Shown one piece after another: positions 1 to 9,255 of a stretch of 64,000 bases of DNA. Numbering within the stretch: the first letter of the stretch is position 1; every line of letters begins with the position of its first letter. Location of the stretch: NCBI GenBank assembly GCA_030427885.1, contig JAUICM010000006.1:294058-358057 (forward strand), read 5' to 3'. The notes below the pieces were generated by a model. That model saw only the letters and a list, made by a program, of their open reading frames with translations. It did no database searches and had not been told where the DNA came from. The position numbers were made by a program, and so were the translations under genes. The stretch is from Rhodothermia bacterium (lineage in GTDB: Bacteria; Bacteroidota; Rhodothermia; Balneolales; Balneolaceae).

Positions 1-12
1 AAAAACAGGTGT

Positions 13-456
13 ATGGATATACTCAGGAAATTGTACTGGAATCAGTATGTGGAGCTTAGAGAGAAAGGAAAGGAGTCGGTAGCCAGAAAACAAGGAACCG
101 TTTTGGTAACAATTGCATTGGCTCTGTATTTACTTGGGACGGTATTTTTGATCGTTACGATTCTACCAGATGCGATGGATTGGATGGAAGATCTTGTGAA
201 AGATATCTTTGGAAGGCGAGGAGGGAGAACCGCTGGAAAGATCATAGCGGTGATCCCATTTATACTTTTTTATGGGATAATTAAACTTACTCTCGACAGG
301 GAAACCGCTTATAATAAGGTCATTTACGATCACGGATTATTAACTGAGGAAGAGCAGCTCAAAGCTTCAGAACAAGGCAAGATATTCTTTTTTATTAGTG
401 TGGGTTATTTCGTGATCACAATGCTAATATTCATGATCGTTGTTTCATTTCGTTAG
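13..456 (+). CDS. Small integral membrane protein, unknown function
   Basis: A 147-residue protein that I cannot assign to a family. It has three clear hydrophobic segments (about residues 30-50, 76-92 and 124-145) separated by charged loops, including an Arg/Gly-rich stretch near residues 66-72. ATG at 13 is preceded by a weak AGG and lies at the window edge, so an upstream partner may be missing. It runs in the same direction as the symporter genes that follow about 90 bases later, but nothing in the protein ties it to transport. Real gene judged from its length and membrane pattern; function unknown. Confidence 0.7.
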   Translation: MDILRKLYWNQYVELREKGKESVARKQGTVLVTIALALYLLGTVFLIVTILPDAMDWMEDLVKDIFGRRGGRTAGKIIAVIPFILFYGIIKLTLDRETAYNKVIYDHGLLTEEEQLKASEQGKIFFFISVGYFVITMLIFMIVVSFR

Positions 457-544
457 CCCACAGTCAGTTATCACTATTATTCCCTTGATTTACTTCTCCA
501 AAACAGGCATACTCAGCCGTTAAAATATATTGGAGGATATGTAT

Positions 545-808
545 ATGTCGGAACGCGACCTGAAAGGGTATTGGAGGAAAAATCTGAGGTATTTGAGCAT
601 TCTGCTCACCATCTGGTTTATAGTCTCTTACGGATTTGGAATATTACTCGCCCCGGAGCTGAATCACATCAGAATGGGAGGGTTTAAATTAGGATTTTGG
701 TTTGCTCAACAGGGATCGATCTATGTGTTTGTGATTCTGATCTTTGTGTATGTATACCTCATGAATAAGCTGGACAGGGAATTTGGTGTAAATGAGGAGG
801 ACGCGTAA
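545..808 (+). CDS. DUF4212 small subunit of a sodium/solute symporter
   Basis: An 87-residue protein with two membrane helices (about residues 15-35 and 53-75) and the DUF4212 look: an N-terminal YWRKNLRYL block, a G-x-W-FAQQGS stretch before helix two, and a short acidic tail. In this family it is the small partner of an SSS-type transporter. I chose ATG 545 because GGAGG at 532-536 sits eight bases before it; a TTG at 530 and an ATG at 539 in the same frame would place the ribosome site inside or too close. Its stop overlaps the next start by one base (TAATG), indicating translational coupling with the large subunit. Confidence 0.87.
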   Translation: MSERDLKGYWRKNLRYLSILLTIWFIVSYGFGILLAPELNHIRMGGFKLGFWFAQQGSIYVFVILIFVYVYLMNKLDREFGVNEEDA

Positions 809-2571
809 TGGATGTGCAAACCTGGACCTATATTCTTGTAGGAATTACTTTTGCGATTTATATAGGCATTGCAATTTGGAGCAGAGCTGGATCTACCAGT
901 GAATTTTATGTAGCTGAAGGCGCTGTAAAGCCTTTAACCAATGGAATGGCCACTGCAGCAGACTGGATGTCGGCCGCATCGTTCCTATCCATGGCCGGAC
1001 TGATCTCTTTTATGGGCTACGACGGTGCTGTGTACCTTATGGGCTGGACAGGAGGTTATGTGCTGCTTGCTTTGCTGCTGGCACCTTACCTTAGAAAATT
1101 CGGCAAATTTACTGTTCCCGATTTTATCGGGGATCGATATTACTCACAGATCGCCCGAACAGTGGCGGTGGTTTGTGCGCTTATTGTGTCTTTCACTTAT
1201 GTGGCAGGGCAGATGCGCGGTGTTGGACTAGTGTTCTCCAAATTCCTGGAGGTAGATATCTTCTGGGGGGTTATCATCGGGATGGCAATTGTGTTTTTCT
1301 ATGCCGTTCTGGGTGGTATGAAAGGAATCACGTATACCCAGGTAGCTCAGTATTGTGTTTTGATTTTTGCATTCATGGTGCCGGCATTCTTTATCTCCAT
1401 ACAAATGACGGGGAATATTCTTCCACAGGTAGGGTTTGGATCTACACTGAGTGATGGCTCAGGTACTTTTTTGCTCGATAAGTTAGATCAACTGCATACA
1501 GAGCTTGGGTTTGCGGAGTACACATCGGGCACAAAGAGCATGCAGGATATGTTTTTCATTACTGTTGCACTGATGGTTGGAACCGCGGGATTACCGCATG
1601 TGATCGTTCGCTTCTTTACTGTTCCTAAAGTAAAAGATGCCAGGATCTCAGTGGGATATGCACTGGTTTTTATTGCAATTCTATATACAACAGCTCCTGC
1701 AATTGCAGTGTTTGCCAGAACAAATCTGATTGAAACAGTTAGTGAGAAACCCTATGAAGAAATGCCTGCCTGGTTTAATACCTGGGAAGAAACGGCCCTT
1801 CTGAACTGGGTAGATAAAAATCACGATGGGATCATTAATTATGGACCTGGTTCGGCCATTACAGGCTCTCCGGATATCAAAAGAGATGGACTTGAGATCA
1901 TGAGAGGAGAGTACAACGAGGTTTTGGTTAATAATGAACCGACTTCGAATTCCAATGAGCTTTATGTGGACCGGGACATCATGGTGCTGGCAAATCCTGA
2001 GATAGCAGGATTGCCTAACTGGGTAGCGGCACTTGTGGCCGCTGGTGGATTGGCAGCAGCTCTGTCTACTGCAGCCGGACTGCTGTTGGTGATCTCCACT
2101 TCAGTATCTCATGATCTTATCAAGAAGCAGATCAATCCTGATATTTCTGATAAAGCCGAATTACGTTATGCACGAATAGCTGCTGCAGTGGCTGTGGTCG
2201 TGGCGGGTTATTTCGGGATCAATCCTCCTGGCTTTGTGGCTCAGGTAGTTGCAATTGCCTTTGGATTGGCAGCTGCATCATTCTTCCCGGCTATCATATT
2301 GGGGATATTCTACAAGAAAATGAACAGGGAAGGTGCGGTAGCCGGAATGGTTGCAGGTCTGTTGTTCACCCTGGCTTATATCATCTTCTTTAAGATTGCC
2401 TATCCTGAGTTGAACACACCAGAGAATTGGTGGTTTGGAATTTCTCCGGAGGGAATCGGAACACTCGGAATGTTAGTGAACCTGGTTGTATCACTGGCGA
2501 TCGGTATGATCTACCCGGATCCACCGGAAGAGGTTCAGGAAATGGTGGAGAGTATCCGCTATCCTAAATAG
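808..2571 (+). CDS. Sodium/solute symporter large subunit (SSS family, ActP/VC_2705-like)
   Basis: A 587-residue, many-helix transporter of the sodium:solute symporter family. Seen directly: N-terminal EFYVAEG and ATAADWMSAASF blocks typical of acetate-permease-like members, the GYDGAVYLMGWTGGY stretch, a GGMKGITYTQ signature and the LPHVIVRFFTV motif. A hydrophilic insert of about 100 residues (roughly 305-400) breaks the helix pattern, as in the VC_2705 subfamily that pairs with DUF4212. Likely imports a small carboxylate such as acetate with sodium across the inner membrane; the exact substrate cannot be read from sequence. Coupled by a one-base overlap to the small subunit. Confidence 0.9.
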   Translation: MDVQTWTYILVGITFAIYIGIAIWSRAGSTSEFYVAEGAVKPLTNGMATAADWMSAASFLSMAGLISFMGYDGAVYLMGWTGGYVLLALLLAPYLRKFGKFTVPDFIGDRYYSQIARTVAVVCALIVSFTYVAGQMRGVGLVFSKFLEVDIFWGVIIGMAIVFFYAVLGGMKGITYTQVAQYCVLIFAFMVPAFFISIQMTGNILPQVGFGSTLSDGSGTFLLDKLDQLHTELGFAEYTSGTKSMQDMFFITVALMVGTAGLPHVIVRFFTVPKVKDARISVGYALVFIAILYTTAPAIAVFARTNLIETVSEKPYEEMPAWFNTWEETALLNWVDKNHDGIINYGPGSAITGSPDIKRDGLEIMRGEYNEVLVNNEPTSNSNELYVDRDIMVLANPEIAGLPNWVAALVAAGGLAAALSTAAGLLLVISTSVSHDLIKKQINPDISDKAELRYARIAAAVAVVVAGYFGINPPGFVAQVVAIAFGLAAASFFPAIILGIFYKKMNREGAVAGMVAGLLFTLAYIIFFKIAYPELNTPENWWFGISPEGIGTLGMLVNLVVSLAIGMIYPDPPEEVQEMVESIRYPK

Positions 2572-2632
2572 AGTTGAAAGTTGATGAGTGATCGTTGATA
2601 GTTGCCTTAATAGAACCATCAACTTTCAACTC
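2571..2632. repeat. Perfect 16-bp inverted repeat between convergent genes
   Basis: Arms at 2571-2586 and 2617-2632 are exact reverse complements (GAGTTGAAAGTTGATG) around a 30-base loop. It begins at the last base of the symporter stop codon and ends at the base before the thioredoxin stop codon. A second, imperfect pairing (GAGTGATCGTTGA in the loop with TCAACGATCACT at 2633-2644) runs on into the thioredoxin gene. It could act as a two-way transcription end signal, though there is no T run, or be a small mobile palindromic element. Confidence 0.75.
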
Positions 2633-3004
2633 TCAACGATCACTTTCAACAACACCGAATTTATCTTCAATAACCTGCTTGAAGGTATGTTTTGGTAAAG
2701 CTCCCTGTGCCATCTGCGGTTGATCGTCAACAGGTACAAAAAGAATAGAAGGAATACTTCTGATGCCAAATACTGCGGCAAGTTCCTGCTCTGCTTCGGT
2801 ATCAATTTTATAGATATCTACTTTGCCATCATATTCTTCCGATAATTCTTCCATGATAGGAGCAATCATCTTACATGGTCCGCACCAGTCGGCATAGAAA
2901 TCGATGATGCATGGCCGCTCTCCGCTGAAGTTCCACTCCTGATTGGTCTCGTAATTAAAAACCTTGTCTAAAAAGGTCTGTTTAGTTAAATGCTCAACAG
3001 CCAT
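2633..3004 (-). CDS. trxA: Thioredoxin
   Basis: A 123-residue cytoplasmic thioredoxin with the WCGPC active site (Cys41, Cys44), the FYADWCGPCK context, a conserved cis-proline (SIPS, about residue 84) and normal length plus a short N-terminal addition. No signal peptide. It reduces protein disulfides with electrons from thioredoxin reductase. The last six codons and stop lie in sequence that pairs with the intergenic inverted repeat, so its C-terminus (VVESDR) seems to come from that repeat. A perfect 14-bp palindrome sits about 60 bases upstream of the start. Confidence 0.93.
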   Translation of the reverse strand: MAVEHLTKQTFLDKVFNYETNQEWNFSGERPCIIDFYADWCGPCKMIAPIMEELSEEYDGKVDIYKIDTEAEQELAAVFGIRSIPSILFVPVDDQPQMAQGALPKHTFKQVIEDKFGVVESDR

Positions 3005-3065
3005 AACGCTTATATTTTGTTATTTGAATACACCAAAGATACGGACTTATGGTTCAATGTTATGA

Positions 3066-3079
3066 CTTGTTATAACAAG
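3066..3079. promoter_or_regulatory. Perfect 14-bp palindrome upstream of thioredoxin
   Basis: CTTGTTATAACAAG, an exact self-complementary sequence, lies 62 bases upstream of the thioredoxin start and just beyond the stop of the CotH-like gene. Position and symmetry fit a dimeric repressor or activator site, but no regulator is identified. Confidence 0.35.
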
Positions 3080-3086
3080 CGTGACC

Positions 3087-4448
3087 TTAATCCGAATAGG
3101 AAGCAGCCGTATTATTTCTGGTTTGAATAAAGTTTATCAGACTACTCACATTGGAACTCAAAGCTGAACCTCCATATTCACTTAGCAGTTCCTGATATGA
3201 AGTTATAAGGGTATTCATCTTGGAAGATTCAAAGGCACCGTTATTAAACTCTTTGACATAAGTTTTGTATTGGGTCTCATAATCATCCACATCCATGATA
3301 TAGCGAATGATTGGCCAACTGGAGCTTACTTCAGTCATTCCCAGGCTTAATGCACCACCCATTTTACCATTCTGGAAAGACTCGTTGTTATCCCATGGGA
3401 TCCAGGTTAGCAGCCCTTCATCATTATAGAGAAAGTAATTGTGGGTCATCACTCCATAGGTATCCCAGTTTTGAATCACATTATTCACAGCAAGGTATTT
3501 GAGGAAGGTATCTACATTGAACATATTTTCGAGGTCAGTTTTCCATTGTATTGGATCTGAGGTTCTTGAACTGCTATGAAGCAGATCATAAAATGCTTTG
3601 GCGTCGCTGTAATCGGCTTCATCTTCATTGGTTTTCAGATCCATTTCCTCTTCGTCCCAGGTGCCGGAAGCAAAAGAAGCTGCATCACCATCAGGTTTAT
3701 AAAGGTTACCATCATTATCCGGGAACTGGGAGTCAGGTACGGAATCATCAACTTCTTCGACAAGTGTATATAAGCCTATAAATTCAGATCCATTTCCACG
3801 ATCAAGATATACAGCGTAGAAAGCGGTACGGGGAGCAGCGACACCAAATTCACGGAACAGATCAGAGGCAAGTTTTTCACGCATAAATGATCCGTCAGAG
3901 TCATTATTACTCAGGTTCAGCTGTTTGAAACCATAGAAGCGCTGGTTGTTAATAACCGGGAAATCATCTTCAAACTCGTCGAAATCGAGCTTAAATGGAT
4001 ATTTATCAGTATTGCTTTGGTACGCATTTCTCAGCGTGGAATTTCCTTTATACCGGATTCCAACTTTATACCAATCCTTTCCTTCAAAGCTTAAGGTAGC
4101 CGGAACCCAAACAGGAGTAAAATCTACATCTGCTACACCACCCCCGGGACCTCCGAATCCACCTGAACTAAGATTTTCATCCAGATCAGATTGCATCGCT
4201 GTCCAGTTTTCTGCGCTAATGGTAAGGTCGAGTCGTTTTACTGTTCCTTCTTCGAATACAACATCATAATCGGGATCAACATCGTTGCTGTGTGTTTCAC
4301 TAGTCCAGTCAGGAGTTTCGAGTGCGGTTTCGTCTCCAAGGTCAATTCCGGAAGAAGCTGAGCTACCCGAGGGATTTGCGCAATTGACACCGGATAATAT
4401 GATCAGAGCCAGAAGAAGAATCAGTAGGATGAGAGTGTGTTGTTTCAT
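3087..4448 (-). CDS. CotH-like kinase-fold lipoprotein
   Basis: A 453-residue exported protein with a hydrophobic N-terminus ending at Cys24, a weak lipobox (GVNC), so probably lipid-anchored. The body matches the CotH family: the KVGIRYKGNSTLR block (about residues 130-142), FGFKQLNLSN-like and MREKLASDLFREFGV segments, and WIPWDNNESF near residue 345. CotH proteins have a protein-kinase-like fold and some phosphorylate secreted proteins; in bacteria many are of unknown role. A glycine-rich FGGPGGG stretch precedes the domain. It follows the amidohydrolase on the same strand with a 72-base gap holding an inverted repeat. Confidence 0.82.
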   Translation of the reverse strand: MKQHTLILLILLLALIILSGVNCANPSGSSASSGIDLGDETALETPDWTSETHSNDVDPDYDVVFEEGTVKRLDLTISAENWTAMQSDLDENLSSGGFGGPGGGVADVDFTPVWVPATLSFEGKDWYKVGIRYKGNSTLRNAYQSNTDKYPFKLDFDEFEDDFPVINNQRFYGFKQLNLSNNDSDGSFMREKLASDLFREFGVAAPRTAFYAVYLDRGNGSEFIGLYTLVEEVDDSVPDSQFPDNDGNLYKPDGDAASFASGTWDEEEMDLKTNEDEADYSDAKAFYDLLHSSSRTSDPIQWKTDLENMFNVDTFLKYLAVNNVIQNWDTYGVMTHNYFLYNDEGLLTWIPWDNNESFQNGKMGGALSLGMTEVSSSWPIIRYIMDVDDYETQYKTYVKEFNNGAFESSKMNTLITSYQELLSEYGGSALSSNVSSLINFIQTRNNTAASYSD

Positions 4449-4453
4449 GAGAT

Positions 4454-4485
4454 TGTACTAAAGTGTTGGTTTCAACTTTAGTACA
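4454..4485. promoter_or_regulatory. 11-bp inverted repeat just upstream of the CotH-like gene
   Basis: Arms TGTACTAAAGT (4454-4464) and ACTTTAGTACA (4475-4485) are exact reverse complements with a 10-base loop. They lie 5-36 bases upstream of the CotH-like start on the minus strand. No T run follows, so an operator or leader hairpin is more likely than a terminator. Confidence 0.4.
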
Positions 4486-4520
4486 CTCATAAAAGCAAGT
4501 ACCCCTAATTACAGTCAGGC

Positions 4521-5885
4521 TTATTTAAAAAAGGCTCCTTTCTTAACAACAAGGCTGATATCCTCAATATTCCGAATATCCTGAAGCGGATTTGAGTTGA
4601 GGATCAGCAGGTCAGCTGCTTTTCCGATCTCCACAGTTCCGGTATTTTCTTCCTGGCCAATCGTCTGAGCAGCATTGATAGTTGCCGTTTGAAGAGCTTC
4701 AGCAGGCGAAAACCCATATTCATCGACAAAAGTATAAATCTCTTCCTGAATAAAGATCTCCTGATCCGTATCTGTACCAGCGGCTATTTTGATCCCACGT
4801 TTGTGAGCTTCAGGGATAAAACGTTTGCTTACTTCCAGAACGATCTCGCCATATGCCAGCGCAAATACTGATGGTTCTTTCTTATCCAGCTGCGCATCTT
4901 TTCGGCGCTGATAAACCAAGGTTGTTGGCTCCAGAATCGTGTCTGAATCTTCAAGTATATCCAGGTAGTTGTCAGCATCTAAAGAAGCATAGTATTCGTC
5001 CCAGAAGATGTTGTCTTTATTCAGATAATCACTCCAGGAGTTCTTTTCCCGGATATCAGAGAAGTCGATGATCATGCCAATATGAGAGACTACATCCGCA
5101 CCTGCTTTAATCACATCTTCTTTAGATGCATCACCAAGATTGATATGCGACCAAACTAACATTCCCTGTTTATGTGCTTCAGCGACAATAGCGGCTTCCA
5201 GTTCGCCGGATATCATTGCATAGGTCTTTATGCCGGTAGCTCCGGTTCCTTTGGCTTCAGCAACTGCCAATGGAAGATTAGTTTTTTCAGTGACAGCTTT
5301 CATGAATGGAGCCTGTCCGGAGTTCAATCCTTTAGCACTGGAGATGGTTCTTGGGTCCTCGAAAAATTTAGGGCCAGCCATAAGTGAGGAGTAGTAGATA
5401 AAAGGAGAGGGAATGTCCCCAACTAATGCATCCCGACTGAGATCTGCCATTGCACGAGCATCACCTGCCATATCGCGGACGGAAGTAATCCCGGAAAGTA
5501 ACATGTTTTTTAAGACCTTCTCGGTGGTTTCACGATTATCTATCTCAGTGGGATCTGTTCCAAAATGGACATGGGTATCAATTAATCCTGGTATCACATA
5601 TTTGCCCGACATTTTGATCTGAACGATTGAATCCGGAATAACCGCCATTGTGGAATGTTCGATATCGCTTATATATCCATCACTGATCATCAGGGTTTGA
5701 TCTTCAAAAATCTGATCATTGATGAGGTCCACTACATTTACATGAGTGATTGCATATTCCTGGTACTGTACCTGAGCAAAAGCATTGGTAATGAACGTGA
5801 GTAAAATGAGCAGAGGGAAGAGTGATCTTTTCAAAGCAAAGGACTTAATGATGTTTTCAGAAGAAAGGTTATTTGAAAGCTTCAT
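4521..5885 (-). CDS. Exported amidohydrolase, imidazolonepropionase-like
   Basis: A 454-residue metal-dependent hydrolase. Residues about 18-37 form a signal peptide ending in NAFAQ. The mature part has the amidohydrolase start GKYVIPGLIDTHVHFG with the metal-binding HVH, a metal-ligand Lys or His region around GIKTYAMISG, the HINLGD and HIGM histidines, and AGTDTDQE with the catalytic Asp near residue 370. These enzymes hydrolyse cyclic amides or dipeptide-like substrates in the periplasm; the substrate here is unknown. It is divergent from the tricorn-like gene across a 99-base gap that must hold both promoters. Confidence 0.86.
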   Translation of the reverse strand: MKLSNNLSSENIIKSFALKRSLFPLLILLTFITNAFAQVQYQEYAITHVNVVDLINDQIFEDQTLMISDGYISDIEHSTMAVIPDSIVQIKMSGKYVIPGLIDTHVHFGTDPTEIDNRETTEKVLKNMLLSGITSVRDMAGDARAMADLSRDALVGDIPSPFIYYSSLMAGPKFFEDPRTISSAKGLNSGQAPFMKAVTEKTNLPLAVAEAKGTGATGIKTYAMISGELEAAIVAEAHKQGMLVWSHINLGDASKEDVIKAGADVVSHIGMIIDFSDIREKNSWSDYLNKDNIFWDEYYASLDADNYLDILEDSDTILEPTTLVYQRRKDAQLDKKEPSVFALAYGEIVLEVSKRFIPEAHKRGIKIAAGTDTDQEIFIQEEIYTFVDEYGFSPAEALQTATINAAQTIGQEENTGTVEIGKAADLLILNSNPLQDIRNIEDISLVVKKGAFFK

Positions 5886-5984
5886 TCAATAGAGAATATG
5901 TAAAGAGTGGAAATATTTAGTTCAGCTCTCTCTTCTTTTTTCAATACATTCACCGGTCAATATTAAAAATTTAGAGGGGTTTTC

Positions 5985-8900
5985 ATGAAGTTTATCGTAT
6001 CAATACTATTCTCGATACTGCTATTTGCAAGTTCATCAGCACAGGTATCACCGGAATGGGTTCGATACCCGGCCATTTCACCAGATGGGAAAACAATTGC
6101 CTTTACCTACAAAGGTGATCTGTACACTGTACCAACATCGGGAGGGGAAGCCACAAGGTTAACTTTTCATACGGCCCATGATTATAGTGCGGTTTGGAGT
6201 AAAGATGGTTCAAAGCTTGCATTTGCATCCAATCGCTATGGTAATTTTGATATTTTTGTAATGGATGCAAAAGGAGGAGCCGCAACAAGACTCACTTTTC
6301 ACTCCAATGATGAGCAACCATATACTTTTTCTGCAGATAATTCAGAGATTTATTTTAAAGCTCAGCGACAGGATCTCGTAACTCATCGTCAGTATCCCAG
6401 CAGCCGGCAGGCAGAATTATATTCGGTGCCGGTATCAGGTGGAAGGGTTGATCAGATATTAACCGTTCCGGCAGAAGATGTAGTGGTTAATAAAGACGGT
6501 AGTCAACTTCTGTATCATGATATGAAGGGCTATGAAGATCCGTTTCGTAAGCATCATGTTTCATCGATTGCACGGGATGTGTGGTCATATGATGTAGAGT
6601 CAGGTAAGCACACTCAATTGACAACATTTGCAGGAGAGGATCGAAATCCAGTGTATTCCGCGGACGAAAAGACCGTGTATTATCTGAGTGAGGAAAGCGG
6701 AAGCTTTAATGTTCATAAATTTGATCTGGAAAACACGGATTCTAATACACAGGTCACTCGTTTTGATACACACCCGGTTCGCAGCCTCAGCATAGGTTCT
6801 GGAATAATGACGTTTAACGTTCATGGAATTCTATACACGCTGAGGGATGGCTCAGAGCCTGTTAAAGTTCCCGTTACTATTAGAACTCAGGATGTTACCA
6901 ATAACGATGAGATCGTGGGCATAAACGGTGGTGTTTCAGAGATGGCCATTTCACCGGATGGGGATGAGATCGCTTTTATTTCCAGAGGGGAAGTGTTTGT
7001 AACATCAGCAGAAGGTTCATTGACAAAAAGAATAACCCGGACAGCGGAATCAGAACAGTATGTGTCATTCAGTCCTGATGGTGAGTCGCTTATCTATGCC
7101 TCTGAAAGGGATGGAAAATGGAGCATCTATCAAACTGAGAAAGTAAGAGAGCAAGAGCCGTTTTTCTATGCTTCCACACTTTTAAATGAGAAAGTCCTGA
7201 TCAGCAATGAGCTTGACAATTATATGCCGAAGATCTCTCCGGATGGCAAGAAGCTGGCCTTTGTTGAGGATCGCAGGACCTTGAAAGTAATGAATCTTGA
7301 ATCGAAAGAATCGGTAACACTGCTCACTCCTGACCAGCTATTTCACATGTGGGATTCCGAAAAGGAAATGAGCTGGAGTTCGGATAGTAAATGGCTTCTT
7401 ATGCGGTATGATAAGTTGCTTAACAATAGCGATATCGCGCTTTTGGATGTTTCGGGTAAGCAGGATATGAAGATACTCGTATCCAGTGGTTTCTATGATA
7501 TGAGCCCGAAATGGGTAAATGATGAGAAGCAAATCATCTGGTTCTCAAACCGCTATGGCAAGAAAAGTTATGCTACAAGTGGTAGTTCAGAACTGGATGT
7601 CCTTTCAATGTTCCTCACTCAGGAAGCCTGGGATGAATATAAAATGAGTGAAGAGGACTTTAAACTGAAAGAAGCGATTGAAAAGGCAGAAAAAGAATCC
7701 AAAGAGAAAGAAAAGAACGAGGATAAAAAGGACGAGGATAAGAAAGAAGTGAAGGCCTTGAAGATAGACTGGAAAGGCTTGGAAGACCGAACTGCGAGAC
7801 TGACTATCCATTCTTCGAATCTGGGTGATGCGGTACTTTCTAAAGATGGTTCGAAGCTATATTACCTTGCCAGATTTGAAAAAGGTATGAATCTGTGGAG
7901 CACTGATCTGAGAACTAAAGAAACAAAAGAGGCAATTAAACTAAATGCAAGCGGTGGCAGCCTGATGTGGGATGCTGAAATGGAGAATCTGTATCTGCTG
8001 AGCAGTGGCAGGATTTCAAAGATCGATCCTGAGGGAGGATCTCAAAAACCGGTATCAATTAGTTCAGAGATAGAGCTCAACTCAGATTCAGAACGTGAAT
8101 ATATGTTCGGGCATATCGCCTTGAGAACCGAGAAATATTTTTATGAACCATCTTTCCATGGGGTTGACTGGGAATTCATGGTTTCAGAATATGACCCAAA
8201 GGTGAAACATACAGGGAACGGTTATGAATTTTCAGAACTTATTAGTGAACTTCTTGGAGAACTCAATGTATCCCATTCAGGAGCACGGTTCTCAGATAAT
8301 ATTGAAAACGGAGATGCAACTGCTTCGCTGGGTATTTTTATGGACTACAGTTATAAAGCGGATGGAATAAAGATCGCTGAAGTAATAGAGGGCGGATCAC
8401 TTGATAAGGCTGCTTTCAATATTGAACCGGGAATGATCATTCAATCAATTGATGGTGAGACAGTTTCTGCAAATCAGGATGTGGCCAGCTACCTTAACAG
8501 GAAAACCGGAAAATTTACATTACTCGAGATAACGGACAGTAATGGGAAGAACTCTTTCCAGGCTACAGTAAAACCGATAAGCTTAGGAGCAGAGAATTCT
8601 TTGTTATATGATCGCTTTGTAAAGATCAATGAAGCTGAGGTTGAGAAACTGAGTGGAGGTCGTCTCGGATATGTTCACATTCCGGGAATGAGTGATGGTC
8701 CGTATCGTAGTATTTATGATGATATGATGGGTAAATTTTATGATAAAGAGGCCGTAGTAGTTGATACCCGTTTTAATGGCGGAGGTGATCTGGTTGCTGA
8801 CCTGGCTATGTTTTTTACAGGCGTTCCGTTCCTGACCTATGCCACTGAAGATAAAGTAGTGGGAGGGGAGCCTACTTCCCGTTGGACAAAACCTGTTATT

Positions 8901-9215
8901 GGGTTGTTCAATGAATCGATGTACAGCGACGGACATTGTTATGCCAGCGGTTTCCAGGATCTTGATCTGGGCACTTCTGTAGGTATGCCGGTTCCGGGGA
9001 CTTGCAGCTTTGCCGGTTGGGAAGGATTGCCTAATGGCGGGGTTTGGGGCGTGGTTCCTGTGAGTGCTAAAAACAAAGCAGGTGAATGGCTGGAAAACAA
9101 TCAGATGGATCCGGATATAATAGTGAAGAATACCCCCGGGGTGATCGATTTTGGCAAGGATGAGCAGCTTGAAAGAGCCGTAAAAGAGATGCTCGATGAA
9201 TTAGATAATAAATAA
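5985..9215 (+). CDS. Tricorn-like protease (beta-propeller, PDZ, S41 core)
   Basis: A 1076-residue secreted protease with a signal peptide ending SSAQ (residue 20). Domains in order: two beta-propeller regions built from repeats of the SPDGKTIAF type (about 25-330 and 340-700), a highly charged Lys/Glu/Asp linker near 565-590, a PDZ domain (about 785-870), and an S41 core (about 880-1060) with TRFNGGGD and the SDGH nucleophile motif near residue 981. Tricorn proteases degrade peptides inside the propeller cage. Start has GAGGGG seven bases before ATG. A clear terminator follows the stop. Confidence 0.9.
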   Translation: MKFIVSILFSILLFASSSAQVSPEWVRYPAISPDGKTIAFTYKGDLYTVPTSGGEATRLTFHTAHDYSAVWSKDGSKLAFASNRYGNFDIFVMDAKGGAATRLTFHSNDEQPYTFSADNSEIYFKAQRQDLVTHRQYPSSRQAELYSVPVSGGRVDQILTVPAEDVVVNKDGSQLLYHDMKGYEDPFRKHHVSSIARDVWSYDVESGKHTQLTTFAGEDRNPVYSADEKTVYYLSEESGSFNVHKFDLENTDSNTQVTRFDTHPVRSLSIGSGIMTFNVHGILYTLRDGSEPVKVPVTIRTQDVTNNDEIVGINGGVSEMAISPDGDEIAFISRGEVFVTSAEGSLTKRITRTAESEQYVSFSPDGESLIYASERDGKWSIYQTEKVREQEPFFYASTLLNEKVLISNELDNYMPKISPDGKKLAFVEDRRTLKVMNLESKESVTLLTPDQLFHMWDSEKEMSWSSDSKWLLMRYDKLLNNSDIALLDVSGKQDMKILVSSGFYDMSPKWVNDEKQIIWFSNRYGKKSYATSGSSELDVLSMFLTQEAWDEYKMSEEDFKLKEAIEKAEKESKEKEKNEDKKDEDKKEVKALKIDWKGLEDRTARLTIHSSNLGDAVLSKDGSKLYYLARFEKGMNLWSTDLRTKETKEAIKLNASGGSLMWDAEMENLYLLSSGRISKIDPEGGSQKPVSISSEIELNSDSEREYMFGHIALRTEKYFYEPSFHGVDWEFMVSEYDPKVKHTGNGYEFSELISELLGELNVSHSGARFSDNIENGDATASLGIFMDYSYKADGIKIAEVIEGGSLDKAAFNIEPGMIIQSIDGETVSANQDVASYLNRKTGKFTLLEITDSNGKNSFQATVKPISLGAENSLLYDRFVKINEAEVEKLSGGRLGYVHIPGMSDGPYRSIYDDMMGKFYDKEAVVVDTRFNGGGDLVADLAMFFTGVPFLTYATEDKVVGGEPTSRWTKPVIGLFNESMYSDGHCYASGFQDLDLGTSVGMPVPGTCSFAGWEGLPNGGVWGVVPVSAKNKAGEWLENNQMDPDIIVKNTPGVIDFGKDEQLERAVKEMLDELDNK

Positions 9216-9224
9216 AACAATAAA

Positions 9225-9252
9225 CCCGGTGAGTGATCATCGGGCTTTTTTT
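9225..9252 (+). terminator. Rho-independent terminator after the tricorn-like gene
   Basis: An 8-bp stem (CCCGGTGA with TCATCGGG, one G-T pair), a 4-base loop and seven T follow ten bases after the stop codon. Confidence 0.85.
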
Positions 9253-9255
9253 GAT

